NCBI RefSeq assembly: GCF_040112705.1
Contig: NZ_CP157804.1
Span: 2,970,001-3,034,000, forward strand
Length of the DNA: 64,000 nt
DNA from: Flagellimonas sp. MMG031
GTDB taxonomy: Bacteria > Bacteroidota > Bacteroidia > Flavobacteriales > Flavobacteriaceae
Direction of reading: 5' to 3'
The notes beneath the pieces are model-generated. The model had not been told where the DNA came from. It did not search any database and worked only from the letters and a program-made list of their open reading frames with translations. This document shows, one piece after another, positions 1 through 9,373 of this stretch (positions are counted from its first letter, which is position 1; each line of letters starts with the position of its first letter). Both the position numbers and the translations under genes were made by a program.

Positions 1-152
1 AGGAATTGGGAGCTAAAAAACTGTTTTTGGAAAGCAACCGAAAACTGGGCCCTGCCCTATCCCTTTACAAAAAGCTGGGCTTTCGCGAAATGACCCAAAT
101 TGCATCGCCTTACAGCAGGAGTGATATTCAAATGGAGCTTAACATCAACTGA
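1..152 (+). CDS. GNAT family N-acetyltransferase, C-terminal fragment
   Basis: The window opens inside this gene; frame 3 reads 49 residues to a TGA at 150-152. The residues include ESNRKLGPALSLYKKLGF, which is the last helix and strand of GNAT acetyltransferases (the 'N..A..LY.KlGF' signature that lies beside acetyl-CoA). GNAT enzymes move an acetyl group from acetyl-CoA to an amine. The substrate cannot be told from this end of the protein. The family call is firm for so short a piece because the motif is specific; the start lies outside the window. Confidence 0.75.
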   Translation, partial: ELGAKKLFLESNRKLGPALSLYKKLGFREMTQIASPYSRSDIQMELNIN

Positions 153-272
153 ACCCTACCCATTTAGCAGGGGAAGTTGTACAAATCCCCGCCCAACGAA
201 AGGTTTAATCGTTTTTCCTGTCATATATCACTAAAAATGAGTACCTTATAAAGACACTTTAAACTTTTCGCC

Positions 273-695
273 ATGGGTCTCATTAAAAAGCTCAATAAAT
301 GGGCAAATGCCCATACCTATCTCCTACTCGACCTTGTTCGGGTCTTGCTGGGCGTTGTCTTTTTCGTAAAAGGCATCGAATTCATGAACAATTACCAAGA
401 GATGGAACGGCTCGCAAGTCCTTTTCAGGAGTGGCCGGGCGGTATGATTTTTCTACATTATTTAATTCCGGCCCACTTTGTGGGGGGATTGCTGATTGTT
501 GTGGGATTGCTTACGCGTTGGGCGGCCATTGCACAATTGCCCATCCTATTAGGGGCCATCCTTACCAATTTTTTGGGCCAGATGGACACCAATAACCTTA
601 TGCTGGCCATTATTGTACTGCTGACCACGCTCTTTTTTGCGGTGTACGGTTCGGGAAAACATTCGGTGGACTATTACTTGAAAATGCAGCAGTGA
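273..695 (+). CDS. DoxX family membrane protein
   Basis: A 140-residue integral membrane protein with about four hydrophobic segments (roughly residues 18-36, 62-84, 88-104 and 110-128). The N-terminal pattern LLDLVRVLLGVVFFVKGIEF and the HFVGGLLIVVGLLTRWAA segment are typical of DoxX/SURF4-like proteins. Some relatives take part in thiosulfate:quinone oxidation or in membrane-linked redox defence, but nothing nearby shows which role applies. The stop lies one base from the end of the converging receptor gene, so the two genes share no separate terminator. Confidence 0.8.
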   Translation: MGLIKKLNKWANAHTYLLLDLVRVLLGVVFFVKGIEFMNNYQEMERLASPFQEWPGGMIFLHYLIPAHFVGGLLIVVGLLTRWAAIAQLPILLGAILTNFLGQMDTNNLMLAIIVLLTTLFFAVYGSGKHSVDYYLKMQQ

Positions 696-696
696 C

Positions 697-2862
697 CTAT
701 AAATTATCCAGTTGATTGCTTTTTCCATCGGTACTGATGGTCCAGAAAAAACCAACGAAGAAAAAACTATCCGCTGGCGGAGTAATGGCCCTCCTATCAA
801 AAAACCCATCAGAATTAGGTGTATTCGCGTACTGATAGTTACTGATATTATTGGTGCCCAATACATTGTTCACCGAAAAGTAGAGTATTTTTTGTTGGTC
901 GATCAAATAGGCCCAGTTGAAGCTCAAATTGTTTAACGGCCTTGTACGTTCCCCCATAAAATCAGCGGTATTGGGGTTTTCATAAGGCCTACCGGTAGCA
1001 TAGGCGTATGAAAAACCAATTTGTGACCTCAAATCGTTTACCCAATATTTGGTGACCAACGAGAAGTTGTGTTTGGGAGCAAAATTGGGAGTGGCCTGTT
1101 CCGGAAAGTTCCTATACTGTCTTTCCGTATCCAAATAGGAATACGATGCCCAATAATCCAAGTTTTTGATGCTCTTGCTATCTCTCCAAAACACATCGAT
1201 TCCTTGCGCATAGCCACCCCCTGCATTGGTATAGACGGAATTGAACTGTGGCATTTCAGTGTTGAATTGAACCAACCCATCATAATCCTTATAATAAGCT
1301 TCGGCCCTAAAAGTTTTACCATTGTTGATATATTGATAGTTCAAGATATAATGGGTCGCCCTCTCCATGCCCACTTCCGCATCAAACTTCACCACCTCGG
1401 TGAGCGGTCGCTGATAGAAATCACCGTAAGCCAAGGAAAACTGCCCATTTTCCCATGGTTTGTAGGCCAATGATGCCCTCGGGGATAACTGAAACTCATC
1501 CAATAGGCTCGTCTGCTCGGCCCGAACACCCAACTTCATCGCAAATTGATGGGACAAAAAGATGTCGGATTCCGCAAAAGCAGCCCAAAGACCGTCCACA
1601 AAACCATTCTCGAACCGATTGTTGGATGCATCCTCAAAGGTTTCGTCGTAATCGGTATGGAAATACTCCGCCCCAAAACTCAAATCGAACCGATTGCTAA
1701 AGTTTTTTCTAGCTTTCAACTTCAGATGAGAGGAGGTTTCCTTGGTATCGACCTGGTCTTCCATAATGCCGATATCGTTGGTGTCCCAAGCAATGGAAGC
1801 TCCGGAGATAAGGCTCCAATCATTCTCAAAATAGTACTTGTACGACCCATTGAAATACAAATTGTTGTTCTTTAGCCTGAACCGCACAAAGTCATCAAAA
1901 TTGATGTCCTCTTGCTCTATATCCAAGTTGGCATGGTTAAACCCAGTGTAAAGCTTGAACATACTTTTTTCGCCCTTGCTCCGAAAGACAGTCTCACCGG
2001 AAATGGATTCATACGGACTTATCCAGTGCACACCTTGGGTGGAGGGAATCAATTCTTCATAAGGAGAAAGGTTTATATAATTAATGTTAAGGCTCAGCGA
2101 TTGTTCTTCATTCCATATTTTGGTATGTCCGATACCACCTCCTACGCTCATAATGGAAATATCCGTCTGCTCCTGAACCGGAACATCCGTGGTGTTCAAT
2201 AATAGTACACTGGAGAGGGCCTGACCGTACTCAGCGGAATAGCCCCCTGTACTAAAAGAGATACCCTTGAACAAAAAAGGTGAAAACCTACCCCGGGTCG
2301 GGGTGTTATTGGCAGTGGCATTAAAGGGTTGAAAAACACGGAGCCCATCGATAAAGACTTGGGTTTCATCGGCGGTACCACCTCGAACAAACAAGCGGCC
2401 GTCCTCGTTCACCGTTGTGGTTCCGGGCAAAGTTTGCAATGCGGCCACAAAATCCCCAGCGGCACCGGCCGTGGTCACAATGTCCAAAGGTTTCAATACT
2501 GACGCCTTGGAGTTGTCCCCAGCTTCAAAGGTGCCAGCGGTCAAGGTGACTCCATCCAACGAATTAAAGGATTCCAACAACTTCACTTCCATATCGGTGA
2601 AAAAGGAGATATCTCCAGCCTCGTAATGCGTTTCATAGGATAACATGGAAACCACCAAGGTTTGCATTCCTTCTTCGGCGGTTTCAAAGGTGAATTTCCC
2701 TTGGGCGTCGGAGGAGGCACCATCATAGGTGCCCTCCAAATAAATGTTGGCCCCCTCGATTGGATTGTTCTTGCTATCCGTTACCCTTCCTGAAATGGTA
2801 TGCTGCGCGAGCAACGTTCCAGAACTAAATAGGATAAGGATGATATAAATGGTATTTTTCAT
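697..2862 (-). CDS. TonB-dependent receptor with N-terminal carboxypeptidase-like domain
   Basis: An outer-membrane active transporter of about 721 residues. The start is set at the ATG whose product begins MKNTIYIILILFSS, a clean signal peptide ending LLAQ at about residue 20; upstream in-frame codons give a non-secretory N terminus. Order: signal peptide, CarboxypepD_reg-like beta sandwich (about 22-105, with SGRVTDSKNNPIEGANIYLEG), plug (about 130-235, with RLFVRGGTADETQVFIDG), then a long beta barrel ending in an aromatic C terminus. No SusD partner or FecR/sigma pair is adjacent, so the ligand is unknown. The gene diverges from the DUF2141 gene. Confidence 0.88.
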   Translation of the reverse strand: MKNTIYIILILFSSGTLLAQHTISGRVTDSKNNPIEGANIYLEGTYDGASSDAQGKFTFETAEEGMQTLVVSMLSYETHYEAGDISFFTDMEVKLLESFNSLDGVTLTAGTFEAGDNSKASVLKPLDIVTTAGAAGDFVAALQTLPGTTTVNEDGRLFVRGGTADETQVFIDGLRVFQPFNATANNTPTRGRFSPFLFKGISFSTGGYSAEYGQALSSVLLLNTTDVPVQEQTDISIMSVGGGIGHTKIWNEEQSLSLNINYINLSPYEELIPSTQGVHWISPYESISGETVFRSKGEKSMFKLYTGFNHANLDIEQEDINFDDFVRFRLKNNNLYFNGSYKYYFENDWSLISGASIAWDTNDIGIMEDQVDTKETSSHLKLKARKNFSNRFDLSFGAEYFHTDYDETFEDASNNRFENGFVDGLWAAFAESDIFLSHQFAMKLGVRAEQTSLLDEFQLSPRASLAYKPWENGQFSLAYGDFYQRPLTEVVKFDAEVGMERATHYILNYQYINNGKTFRAEAYYKDYDGLVQFNTEMPQFNSVYTNAGGGYAQGIDVFWRDSKSIKNLDYWASYSYLDTERQYRNFPEQATPNFAPKHNFSLVTKYWVNDLRSQIGFSYAYATGRPYENPNTADFMGERTRPLNNLSFNWAYLIDQQKILYFSVNNVLGTNNISNYQYANTPNSDGFFDRRAITPPADSFFFVGFFWTISTDGKSNQLDNL

Positions 2863-3074
2863 GACTGTTCGTTTTGTTTGATGGGACAAAAATGCCTCGG
2901 TGTTTTCAGCCAAACCAAAACCAAATACCCAGTTGTCGTTTTTTACAACTGAATTGATATGCCATTTTTCCGTTGCAGTTCACTCCAAAAATTCCACATT
3001 TCAGTCAACTTGAATTTGATGTGGCAAGTACATGTAGCAATTTTGGGGCATACAAATCATCAAAAACAAATCGT

Positions 3075-3494
3075 ATGAAAACTGTAACACTAGCTTTAAG
3101 TTTTTTCTTGGTAAGTATGATCGCCATTGCGCAAGACAACAATGGTGTGGATATTACCGTAACCATCGACAATGTACAGAGCAATGAAGGTCAAGTGCTT
3201 TTGGGACTGCACACCGCCGAAACTTTTATGAAAGGTCCAGGAATACAAAACCTCCAAAGCAACATTGAAGATGGAAAAGTGACCATGACCTTTACCAATG
3301 TTGCACCTGGTACATATGCCATAATGGCCCTGCACGATGCCAACGGAAACAAGCGCATGGATTATGAGCCAAACGGAATGCCCAAAGAAAGCTACGGAAT
3401 GTCCGGGAACGACATGACGATGGGTCCGCCGAACTTCAACAGCGCCCAATTTCAGGTCGCCAATGAGAATTTGGAGCTCAATATCCGGTTCTAA
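3075..3494 (+). CDS. DUF2141 domain-containing secreted protein
   Basis: A 139-residue protein with a signal peptide (MKTVTLALSFFLVSMIAIAQ) followed by one DUF2141 domain. Visible family signatures are the initial beta strands (VDITVTIDNVQSNEGQVLLGL), GTYAIMALHDANGNKRMDYE and the late NGMPKESYGMS turn. The fold is thought to be a small beta sandwich; the function is unknown. I chose the ATG at 3075 because it places the signal peptide at the N terminus; a longer in-frame version from 2973 adds a non-secretory stretch. A rho-independent terminator follows at 3521. Confidence 0.82.
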   Translation: MKTVTLALSFFLVSMIAIAQDNNGVDITVTIDNVQSNEGQVLLGLHTAETFMKGPGIQNLQSNIEDGKVTMTFTNVAPGTYAIMALHDANGNKRMDYEPNGMPKESYGMSGNDMTMGPPNFNSAQFQVANENLELNIRF

Positions 3495-3520
3495 TAAAAG
3501 TAACCAAACATTAATCGAAG

Positions 3521-3547
3521 GCCTGCCATAGTGCAGGCTTTTGTTTT
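3521..3547 (+). terminator. rho-independent terminator after the DUF2141 gene
   Basis: A 6-bp stem GCCTGC/GCAGGC with a CATAGT loop is followed directly by TTTTGTTTT, 27 bases past the DUF2141 stop. It separates this gene from oxyR on the same strand. Confidence 0.75.
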
Positions 3548-3632
3548 AGGACCACTGTAATTCACGATTCCAGATTTCCTATAGATTAGACTGATGGTTT
3601 TTCATACTTTTATGTCCTAAACTTATTATTGG

Positions 3633-4574
3633 ATGACCATTACCCAGCTACAATATGTCTTGGCCGTAGCGGAGCACAAGAATTTCACCTTGGCCGCAGA
3701 GAAAAGTTTTGTGACGCAGCCTACCTTGAGCATGCAGGTTCAAAAGTTGGAGGACGAACTCGATGTTCTCATTTTTGACCGAAGCAAAAAGCCCATCACC
3801 ATTACGGAAGTCGGAAAAAAAATCGTGGCGCAGGCCAAAAATATTGTTGCAGAAGCAGAACGCATCAAAGACATCGTAGATCAAGACAAAGGCTACATTG
3901 GTGGGGACTACACCTTGGGCATCATTCCAACGGTAATGCCCACCCTGCTCCCCATGTTTTTGAACGCTTTCATCAAAAAATATCCCAAGGTCAACCTTAT
4001 TATCAAGGAGCAGTCCACCCAAACCATGATCAAAAACATCTTGGACGGCCATTTGGATGCCGGGATTGCAGCTACCCCGCTGGAAATTGAATTTATTAAG
4101 GAACGTCCCCTTTATTATGAGCCTTTTGTGGGCTATGTGCCCAAAAACCACCGTTTGGCTTCCGAAGAATTGTTGACCACCGAGCACTTGGACGTAAGCG
4201 ATGTGCTTTTACTCCAAGATGGCCATTGTTTTCGGGAAGGGGTGATTAACCTTTGTAAAGCATCCCAGAACCTACGTGGCGAACATTTTAAGATAGAAAG
4301 CGGCAGTTTTGAAACTTTGGTAAGTTTGGCCGATGAGGGCATGGGCATGACCCTGCTTCCCTATCTGAACACACTGCATTTGGACAAGGAAAAAAGGGTG
4401 AATCTAAAAACCTTCAAAAATCCGGTACCCGCTAGGGAAATAAGTATGATCTACCACAAGAGCGAGCTTAAAATACAGATTACGGATGCACTCCGGGAAG
4501 TCATTTCGAGCATTGTTCGGGGCGCCATTGCCTTTCAGGATGTGAAGATTATCAGCCCTTTGGCCAAAAATTAA
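3633..4574 (+). CDS. oxyR: LysR-family hydrogen-peroxide sensor OxyR
   Basis: 313 residues. A LysR winged-helix DNA-binding domain covers about 1-60 (MTITQLQYVLAVAEHKNFTLAA), followed by a periplasmic-binding-fold regulatory domain. The peptide DGHCFREGVINLC carries cysteines at residues 199 and 208, the same numbers as the redox pair of E. coli OxyR, so a peroxide-driven disulfide switch is very likely. No catalase, Dps or peroxiredoxin gene lies beside it, so its targets are elsewhere. It has its own transcription unit, with a terminator before it and a weak hairpin after it. Confidence 0.92.
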   Translation: MTITQLQYVLAVAEHKNFTLAAEKSFVTQPTLSMQVQKLEDELDVLIFDRSKKPITITEVGKKIVAQAKNIVAEAERIKDIVDQDKGYIGGDYTLGIIPTVMPTLLPMFLNAFIKKYPKVNLIIKEQSTQTMIKNILDGHLDAGIAATPLEIEFIKERPLYYEPFVGYVPKNHRLASEELLTTEHLDVSDVLLLQDGHCFREGVINLCKASQNLRGEHFKIESGSFETLVSLADEGMGMTLLPYLNTLHLDKEKRVNLKTFKNPVPAREISMIYHKSELKIQITDALREVISSIVRGAIAFQDVKIISPLAKN

Positions 4575-4578
4575 AAGA

Positions 4579-4594
4579 GCCGCTTTTCAGCGGC
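4579..4594. terminator. short hairpin between converging genes
   Basis: GCCGC-ttttca-GCGGC lies between the oxyR stop (4574) and the stop of the small minus-strand gene (4609). It is T-poor on both sides, so it is only a plausible bidirectional terminator. Confidence 0.4.
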
Positions 4595-4608
4595 CCTTCG
4601 GTTCGTGT

Positions 4609-4806
4609 TTAAGTTTTTAATAGTAATAACGTTGATCGCAATTCTGGTTTGTCCACAATATAAAATTGCAACCAGATTTTTAGCTCTTCCACTTCATTGG
4701 GCAATAGTCTCGTAATTGCCTTTTGAAGTTCCCTAGCAAAAAGTTTAGCATCAAAACTCACCTTTTGCAGGACAGTTTTGGTGTATTCCAACATAGCTCT
4801 AGGCAT
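4609..4806 (-). CDS. small conserved flavobacterial protein of unknown function
   Basis: A 65-residue protein starting MPRAMLEYTKTVLQKVSFD and containing a run of charged helices (ELQKAITRLLPNEVEELKIWL). I recall near-identical short proteins as hypotheticals in many Flavobacteriaceae, but know no function. The ATG at 4806 is preferred over an in-frame start at 4944, because the extra 46 residues look like non-coding sequence and would run into the divergent dacB gene. No signal peptide or membrane segment is visible. Confidence 0.7.
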   Translation of the reverse strand: MPRAMLEYTKTVLQKVSFDAKLFARELQKAITRLLPNEVEELKIWLQFYIVDKPELRSTLLLLKT

Positions 4807-4926
4807 AATAATTTGATTAAATTGGGTCAATAGGTTGTGTTCTAAATTAGCAAAAAAGCGGTTTAAAAAACTTAACTTCCAGTTAAAAAATAAATATCTT
4901 GTTGTTAAAATCGATGAAGGCCTCCC

Positions 4927-6210
4927 ATGCGTAAACCCAACCAAAAACCACTCATTTTTTTGATTTTCAAAGCGTTGACCTTAGTTTTCTTGATTACGGG
5001 CTGTTCTTCCCTAAAAAGAACTTTGAACCAACGAATGGACCACGCCTCCTTTCAGCATTCCCTGCACGGACTTGTGGTCGTCGATGCCAACACCGGTGAG
5101 GAAATTTATGCGGTGAACGGTGATATCTACTTCACTCCTGCCAGCAATACCAAGATTGTGACCTTTTATACAGGGCTGCAATTATTGCCCAAAAACATCC
5201 CTTCCTTTCGATATGTTGTAGCGAACGACACCGTTTTTTTCGAGGGGTCGGGCGACCCCACTTGGCTGCACCCCTTTTTTAAGGACAGCACAGCCATCCG
5301 TTGGCTCCAAAAACAAGGAAATCTGGCCCTGTTTACGAAAAACCATCAAGAGGATCGATATGGTCCAGGTTGGGCCTGGGAGGATTACGACACCTATTTT
5401 TCCCCGGAAAAGTCGACTTTGCCGCTTTATGGGAACGTGGTCACGGTTTTCAACAACGAGGGGTTGGAGGTTTCCCCAGCAAATTTCAAAAGTCATATCA
5501 TCCTGAAGGACACGACGATACATCGCGAAGAGTTTCATAATCGATTTTACATATCCCCAATCGAACAGGATACATTGGAAATCCCCTTCATGACCAGTGA
5601 TACCTTAACCAAGGAACTACTGGAATCAGCTTTGGGAAGGAAAATCACCCTGTCCGATCATTTTCCCGAAGGGAAGAAACAGGTTATTTATGGAGTGGAG
5701 ACCGACTCCATTTACAAGCGAATGTTGTTTGCAAGTGATAATTTTTTGGCCGAACAATTGCTGTTGGCTGCTTCCGCTATGGTTTCCGACACACTGAGCA
5801 CCCAAAAAGCGATTGACTACATGTTGGATAACGATTTGAAAGATTTGGCGCAGCAGCCACGTTGGGTGGATGGTTCAGGGCTTTCGCGTTACAACCTGTT
5901 TACCCCACGGTCGTTTGTCCACATCCTTCAAAAATTGCACGATCAACTTCCAGAGGAGCGCCTATTCGCTATTTTCCCCATGTGGGGACCCGATCATACG
6001 GTGGAAAAATGGGAAGACCCTACCACGGAACCATTTCTTTTTGCAAAATCCGGTTCCGTGGGAAACAATTATAATTTGAGCGGGTACATCAAAACAAAAT
6101 CCGGTAAATTGCTCATCTTCAGCTTTATGAACAATCATTTTAGGGTGCCTTCACAAGTCATCAGGGAACAAATGTATACCACCCTAAAGCATCTCTACTT
6201 TAATTACTGA
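4927..6210 (+). CDS. dacB: D-alanyl-D-alanine carboxypeptidase/endopeptidase (PBP4, peptidase S13)
   Basis: 427 residues. A lipoprotein signal ends in LITGC (Cys26). Peptidase S13 motifs are complete: SxxK at 73-76 (SNTK), SxN at 270-272 (SDN) and KSG at 374-376. The enzyme trims the terminal D-Ala of peptidoglycan stems or cuts cross-links in the periplasm. The lipobox predicts membrane anchoring, whereas E. coli DacB is soluble. The last 7 bases overlap the end of the converging Nudix gene. Confidence 0.88.
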   Translation: MRKPNQKPLIFLIFKALTLVFLITGCSSLKRTLNQRMDHASFQHSLHGLVVVDANTGEEIYAVNGDIYFTPASNTKIVTFYTGLQLLPKNIPSFRYVVANDTVFFEGSGDPTWLHPFFKDSTAIRWLQKQGNLALFTKNHQEDRYGPGWAWEDYDTYFSPEKSTLPLYGNVVTVFNNEGLEVSPANFKSHIILKDTTIHREEFHNRFYISPIEQDTLEIPFMTSDTLTKELLESALGRKITLSDHFPEGKKQVIYGVETDSIYKRMLFASDNFLAEQLLLAASAMVSDTLSTQKAIDYMLDNDLKDLAQQPRWVDGSGLSRYNLFTPRSFVHILQKLHDQLPEERLFAIFPMWGPDHTVEKWEDPTTEPFLFAKSGSVGNNYNLSGYIKTKSGKLLIFSFMNNHFRVPSQVIREQMYTTLKHLYFNY

Positions 6211-6791
6211 TTGAAAATGCCCTCAATTTGGGCGTATTGCAACAACATAATGGTTTTCGCATCCTTTATTTCCCCAGATTTCATCATAGCAAGTGCTTTT
6301 TTGAAATCGAGCTCCAAGACTTCAATATTTTCCGTTTCATCATCTGCTCCGCCACCTTCGCTGATTTTCATTTCATCTTTATAGGCACCAATAAAAAAAT
6401 ATAGGATTTCTGTAACCGATCCGGGCGACATGTAGGACTCAAAGACCTTTTTGACTTTCTCGATCTTATAGCCTGTCTCCTCCTCTACTTCCATTTTAAT
6501 GGTTTCTTCGGCATTGCCCTTTTCCAATATACCAGCGCACGCTTCAATCATCATTCCATCGGCATTGCCGTTCACATAGGTAGGCATCCGAAACTGCTTG
6601 GTGAGCACCACCGTTCCTTTTTCCACGTTGTACAGTAAAATGACCGCTCCGTTGCCACGATCGTATGCCTCTCGGATTTGCTTTTCCCACACGCCATCGT
6701 CGCGCAAATATTCAAAAGTGATTTTTTCAAGGGAGTACCAGTTGTCCGAAAGCAGTTCCCGCTCTATGTTTCTAATTCTGTCGCTAGCCAA
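6204..6791 (-). CDS. nudK: Nudix hydrolase, NudK (GDP-mannose pyrophosphatase) type
   Basis: 195 residues with a Nudix box (GNAEETIKMEVEEETGY) at about 107-123. The usual Arg just before the first box Glu is not kept: the box reads KMEVEEETG. NudK-type marks are RMPTYVNGNADGMMIEACAG before the box and ESYMSPGSVTE, GGGADDETENIEVLEL and GEIKDAKT after it; these match the E. coli NudK pattern closely. The enzyme hydrolyses GDP-mannose and related nucleotide sugars in the cytoplasm. The gene is divergent from the M81 gene. Confidence 0.85.
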   Translation of the reverse strand: MASDRIRNIERELLSDNWYSLEKITFEYLRDDGVWEKQIREAYDRGNGAVILLYNVEKGTVVLTKQFRMPTYVNGNADGMMIEACAGILEKGNAEETIKMEVEEETGYKIEKVKKVFESYMSPGSVTEILYFFIGAYKDEMKISEGGGADDETENIEVLELDFKKALAMMKSGEIKDAKTIMLLQYAQIEGIFNQ

Positions 6792-6841
6792 AATGAATAA
6801 GTTTTTCTAAATATAAAGGTTATACCGATATTTATGCTTGA

Positions 6842-8428
6842 ATGAATCAAAAACCAACCAAACCTCATAAAATGCGTAACCCTTTACTTTTATTGTTGTT
6901 TTTTGGCTTACTGATGGGCTGTGAGAAGAAAACGGAACCACAATTGCCCCGAATAGCCATAGCCGGACTGGGCATTGAGTCCAGCACCTTTTCACCCGCG
7001 CTCACCCACGAGGAAGCCTTCCATGCCAAAATAGGGGACTCCATTTTTGGTCGCTACCCTTTTATGGATGCCGATTCCACCTTGAGGCAACAGGCCGAAT
7101 GGGTTCCCACTTTAGTGGGAAAATCACTGCCCGGAGGTACGGTGACCCGAGAAGCTTATGAATCCTTGGTAGGTCAAACCCTGACCCTATTGGAAAAAAA
7201 CATGCCATACGATGGGCTTTTCTTTGATATTCACGGTGCCATGAGCGTTGTTGGACTGGACGACCCGGAGGGCGACCTCATCCAACGAATTCGTGAAGTG
7301 GTCGGGACGGATGTATTGATTTCCACCTCCATGGATTTGCATGGAAATGTGTCCAAACGCTTGGCACAGCATACCGATTTAATTACATGTTATCGGATGG
7401 CCCCACACGAGGACGCCATCGAATCCAAGAAACGTGCTGTGGAAAATTTGGTGTCCCGACTGGAAAATGGAAAAGGCAAACCCAAATACAAGGCGTGGGT
7501 ACCAGTTCCTATTTTATTGCCTGGCGAAAAAACAAGTACCCGAGTGGAACCCGGAAAAAGCCTGTATGCCCAAGTGCCGGAAGTGGAACAAAAAGAAGGA
7601 GTTATAGATGCTGCCATTTGGATTGGCTACGCATGGGCGGATGAACCGCGAAACCATGCTGTAGTGATGGTAACTGGAGACGACAAGGAGCAAGTAACCC
7701 AAGGAGCGGAAAAACTGGCCAATAGTTTTTGGGATGTCCGCGAGGAGTTCGAATTCGTTGCTCCTACAAAGCCCTACGAAGAGGCGTTGGAGCAGGCCTT
7801 GGCTAGCAGCAAAAAACCGTTTATCCTAAGCGATATGGGTGACAACCCCACCGCAGGCGGTGCTGGTGATGTCACTTGGACCTTGACGGAACTCTTAAAA
7901 CGGGAGGAATTCCACACCTCCGAAGGTAAGTCATTGATCTACGCCTCCATTCCTGGGCCAAAGCTTGTGGAAGAGGCCCTTAAAGTGGGTGTCGGTGGAA
8001 AAGCAAGTGCACCGGTCGGTGCTGAAATCGATGACCGATATGCCCCACCGCTGTTATTAACTGGTGAAGTAACGGCTATTCGCCAGGGAGATGTGCATGC
8101 TGAAACCGAGGTGGTGGTAAAAGTGGACAATGCCCATATTATCGTCACCAAAAAAAGGAAACCCTATCATAGAAAGTCTGACTTTACCAACTTGGGACTG
8201 AATCCAAGTGAAACCGACATCGTCGTGGTCAAAATCGGGTATTTGGTGCCCGAACTTTATGATATGAGGGGAGATTGGGTTATGGCCCTAACCCCGGGTG
8301 GCGTGGACCAAGACCTTCAACGGTTGGGTCACAAAAGAATCATTAGGCCCATGTTTCCTTATGATGAGGATATGGAACGGCCAGACTTATCGGCTCGTTT
8401 GATAGAAGCTTCCGACGAGCTGGATTAA
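6842..8428 (+). CDS. M81 family metallopeptidase (MlrC-like), predicted lipoprotein
   Basis: 528 residues. The N terminus has a lipoprotein signal (LLLLFFGLLMGC), so the protein is probably membrane-anchored on the outer side of the inner membrane; the ATG at 6872 (MRNPLLLLL) is an equally good start. The DUF1485/MlrC core shows FFDIHGAM and STSMDLHGN, which carry likely metal-binding Asp/His residues, and a C-terminal MlrC domain (DMGDNPTAGGAGD). MlrC finishes microcystin breakdown in sphingomonads, but most homologues act on unknown peptides. The stop overlaps the converging DUF2461 pseudogene by 4 bases. Confidence 0.85.
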   Translation: MNQKPTKPHKMRNPLLLLLFFGLLMGCEKKTEPQLPRIAIAGLGIESSTFSPALTHEEAFHAKIGDSIFGRYPFMDADSTLRQQAEWVPTLVGKSLPGGTVTREAYESLVGQTLTLLEKNMPYDGLFFDIHGAMSVVGLDDPEGDLIQRIREVVGTDVLISTSMDLHGNVSKRLAQHTDLITCYRMAPHEDAIESKKRAVENLVSRLENGKGKPKYKAWVPVPILLPGEKTSTRVEPGKSLYAQVPEVEQKEGVIDAAIWIGYAWADEPRNHAVVMVTGDDKEQVTQGAEKLANSFWDVREEFEFVAPTKPYEEALEQALASSKKPFILSDMGDNPTAGGAGDVTWTLTELLKREEFHTSEGKSLIYASIPGPKLVEEALKVGVGGKASAPVGAEIDDRYAPPLLLTGEVTAIRQGDVHAETEVVVKVDNAHIIVTKKRKPYHRKSDFTNLGLNPSETDIVVVKIGYLVPELYDMRGDWVMALTPGGVDQDLQRLGHKRIIRPMFPYDEDMERPDLSARLIEASDELD

Positions 8429-9077
8429 ACGGTAACCGCTTGGTTCAAATATTGACGGAACGGAAGCATTTCTTTGTAAACAGCTATGATTCTTTCCTTA
8501 AAATCAGGGCTCAGCACCTGAGCCTTGGTTAGTTTGTACTCCACGGCGAAGGTTTTGTTGCGCAACAATTCAATATGGGGGTGATCGTTGGAAAATCCCT
8601 TGGGCGACGATACTAATTTTTCATCTTCGTACAGTCCACCGAACATTTTTTTGAACGATGGTTTGTCCAAAATCTTTTGCAATTCCTCGCCATTGTAATC
8701 GATGGCATCACGGATACTTCGAAGTGTTTTGGAATCGGGGCGCCAACGACCTCCGGCCAGCAAGCATTGTTTTAGACCAATTTCGATATAAAAATCGGCG
8801 GAATTGGGTGCTTTGTCTAAACCAGCACCAAAATGATCTTTATAAATGGGTTTGTTTGGGTGGAACATCAAATTATTGTTGATTCTGTTGATGCCTTTTT
8901 TTCCAGGAGTTGGGTAATAATCATCATGGAGCTGGCCCATGGTCATATCCAAATCATCCAACCAAGTGATGAAATCGTTGCGGAGGGATTTTACCATTTA
9001 CGGTTGGCATCCATCCATTCCTTGTTATTGTTTTGTTGCAATTCTTCCAGAAAATGGAACAGGTCGTTGAAATCCAT
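8425..9077 (-). pseudogene. DUF2461 family gene with a one-base frameshift
   Basis: Two pieces of one DUF2461 protein lie in different frames. The first starts at the ATG at 9077 and reads MDFNDLFHFLEELQQNNNKE to KW, then hits TAA. The second, from 8997 downward, continues with KSLRNDFITWLDDLDMTMG and runs to the normal C terminus at 8425. Around 8998, AAATGGTAAAATCC would read KWYKS if one base were added after TGGTA. Family members usually carry this motif in one frame, so a single-base loss (natural or a sequencing error) is the simplest explanation. The function of DUF2461 is unknown. Confidence 0.72.
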
Positions 9078-9373
9078 ATGCACAAAAGAAGTGAATTTTT
9101 TGGGATTTGTGATAATGGATGTTGGATTGACGGATGATTGGATTTTGTATGGTTACGTAGTTTTAAGGTTTAGAGTTTAGAGTTTAGGGTTTGGGGTTTT
9201 GGACGTTTGGTGTTCACTGCCCACTGCAAACTGCCTACCAATAATGGTTCAGTTTCTATCATCATTTCGACATGAGGAACAAAGTGACGATGGGGAAATC
9301 CAGTGGAAAAACTCAAACTCAAATTTAAGTTTCAAGTTCAAAGTTTGAGGTTGAACTTCTAAGGGTTAATTCA
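9078..9373. other. gene-free repetitive spacer
   Basis: No coding region is recognisable. At 9169-9203 there is a low-complexity tract of GTTTAGA/GTTTAGG units. The rest resembles other parts of the repeat-rich island. Confidence 0.5.
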
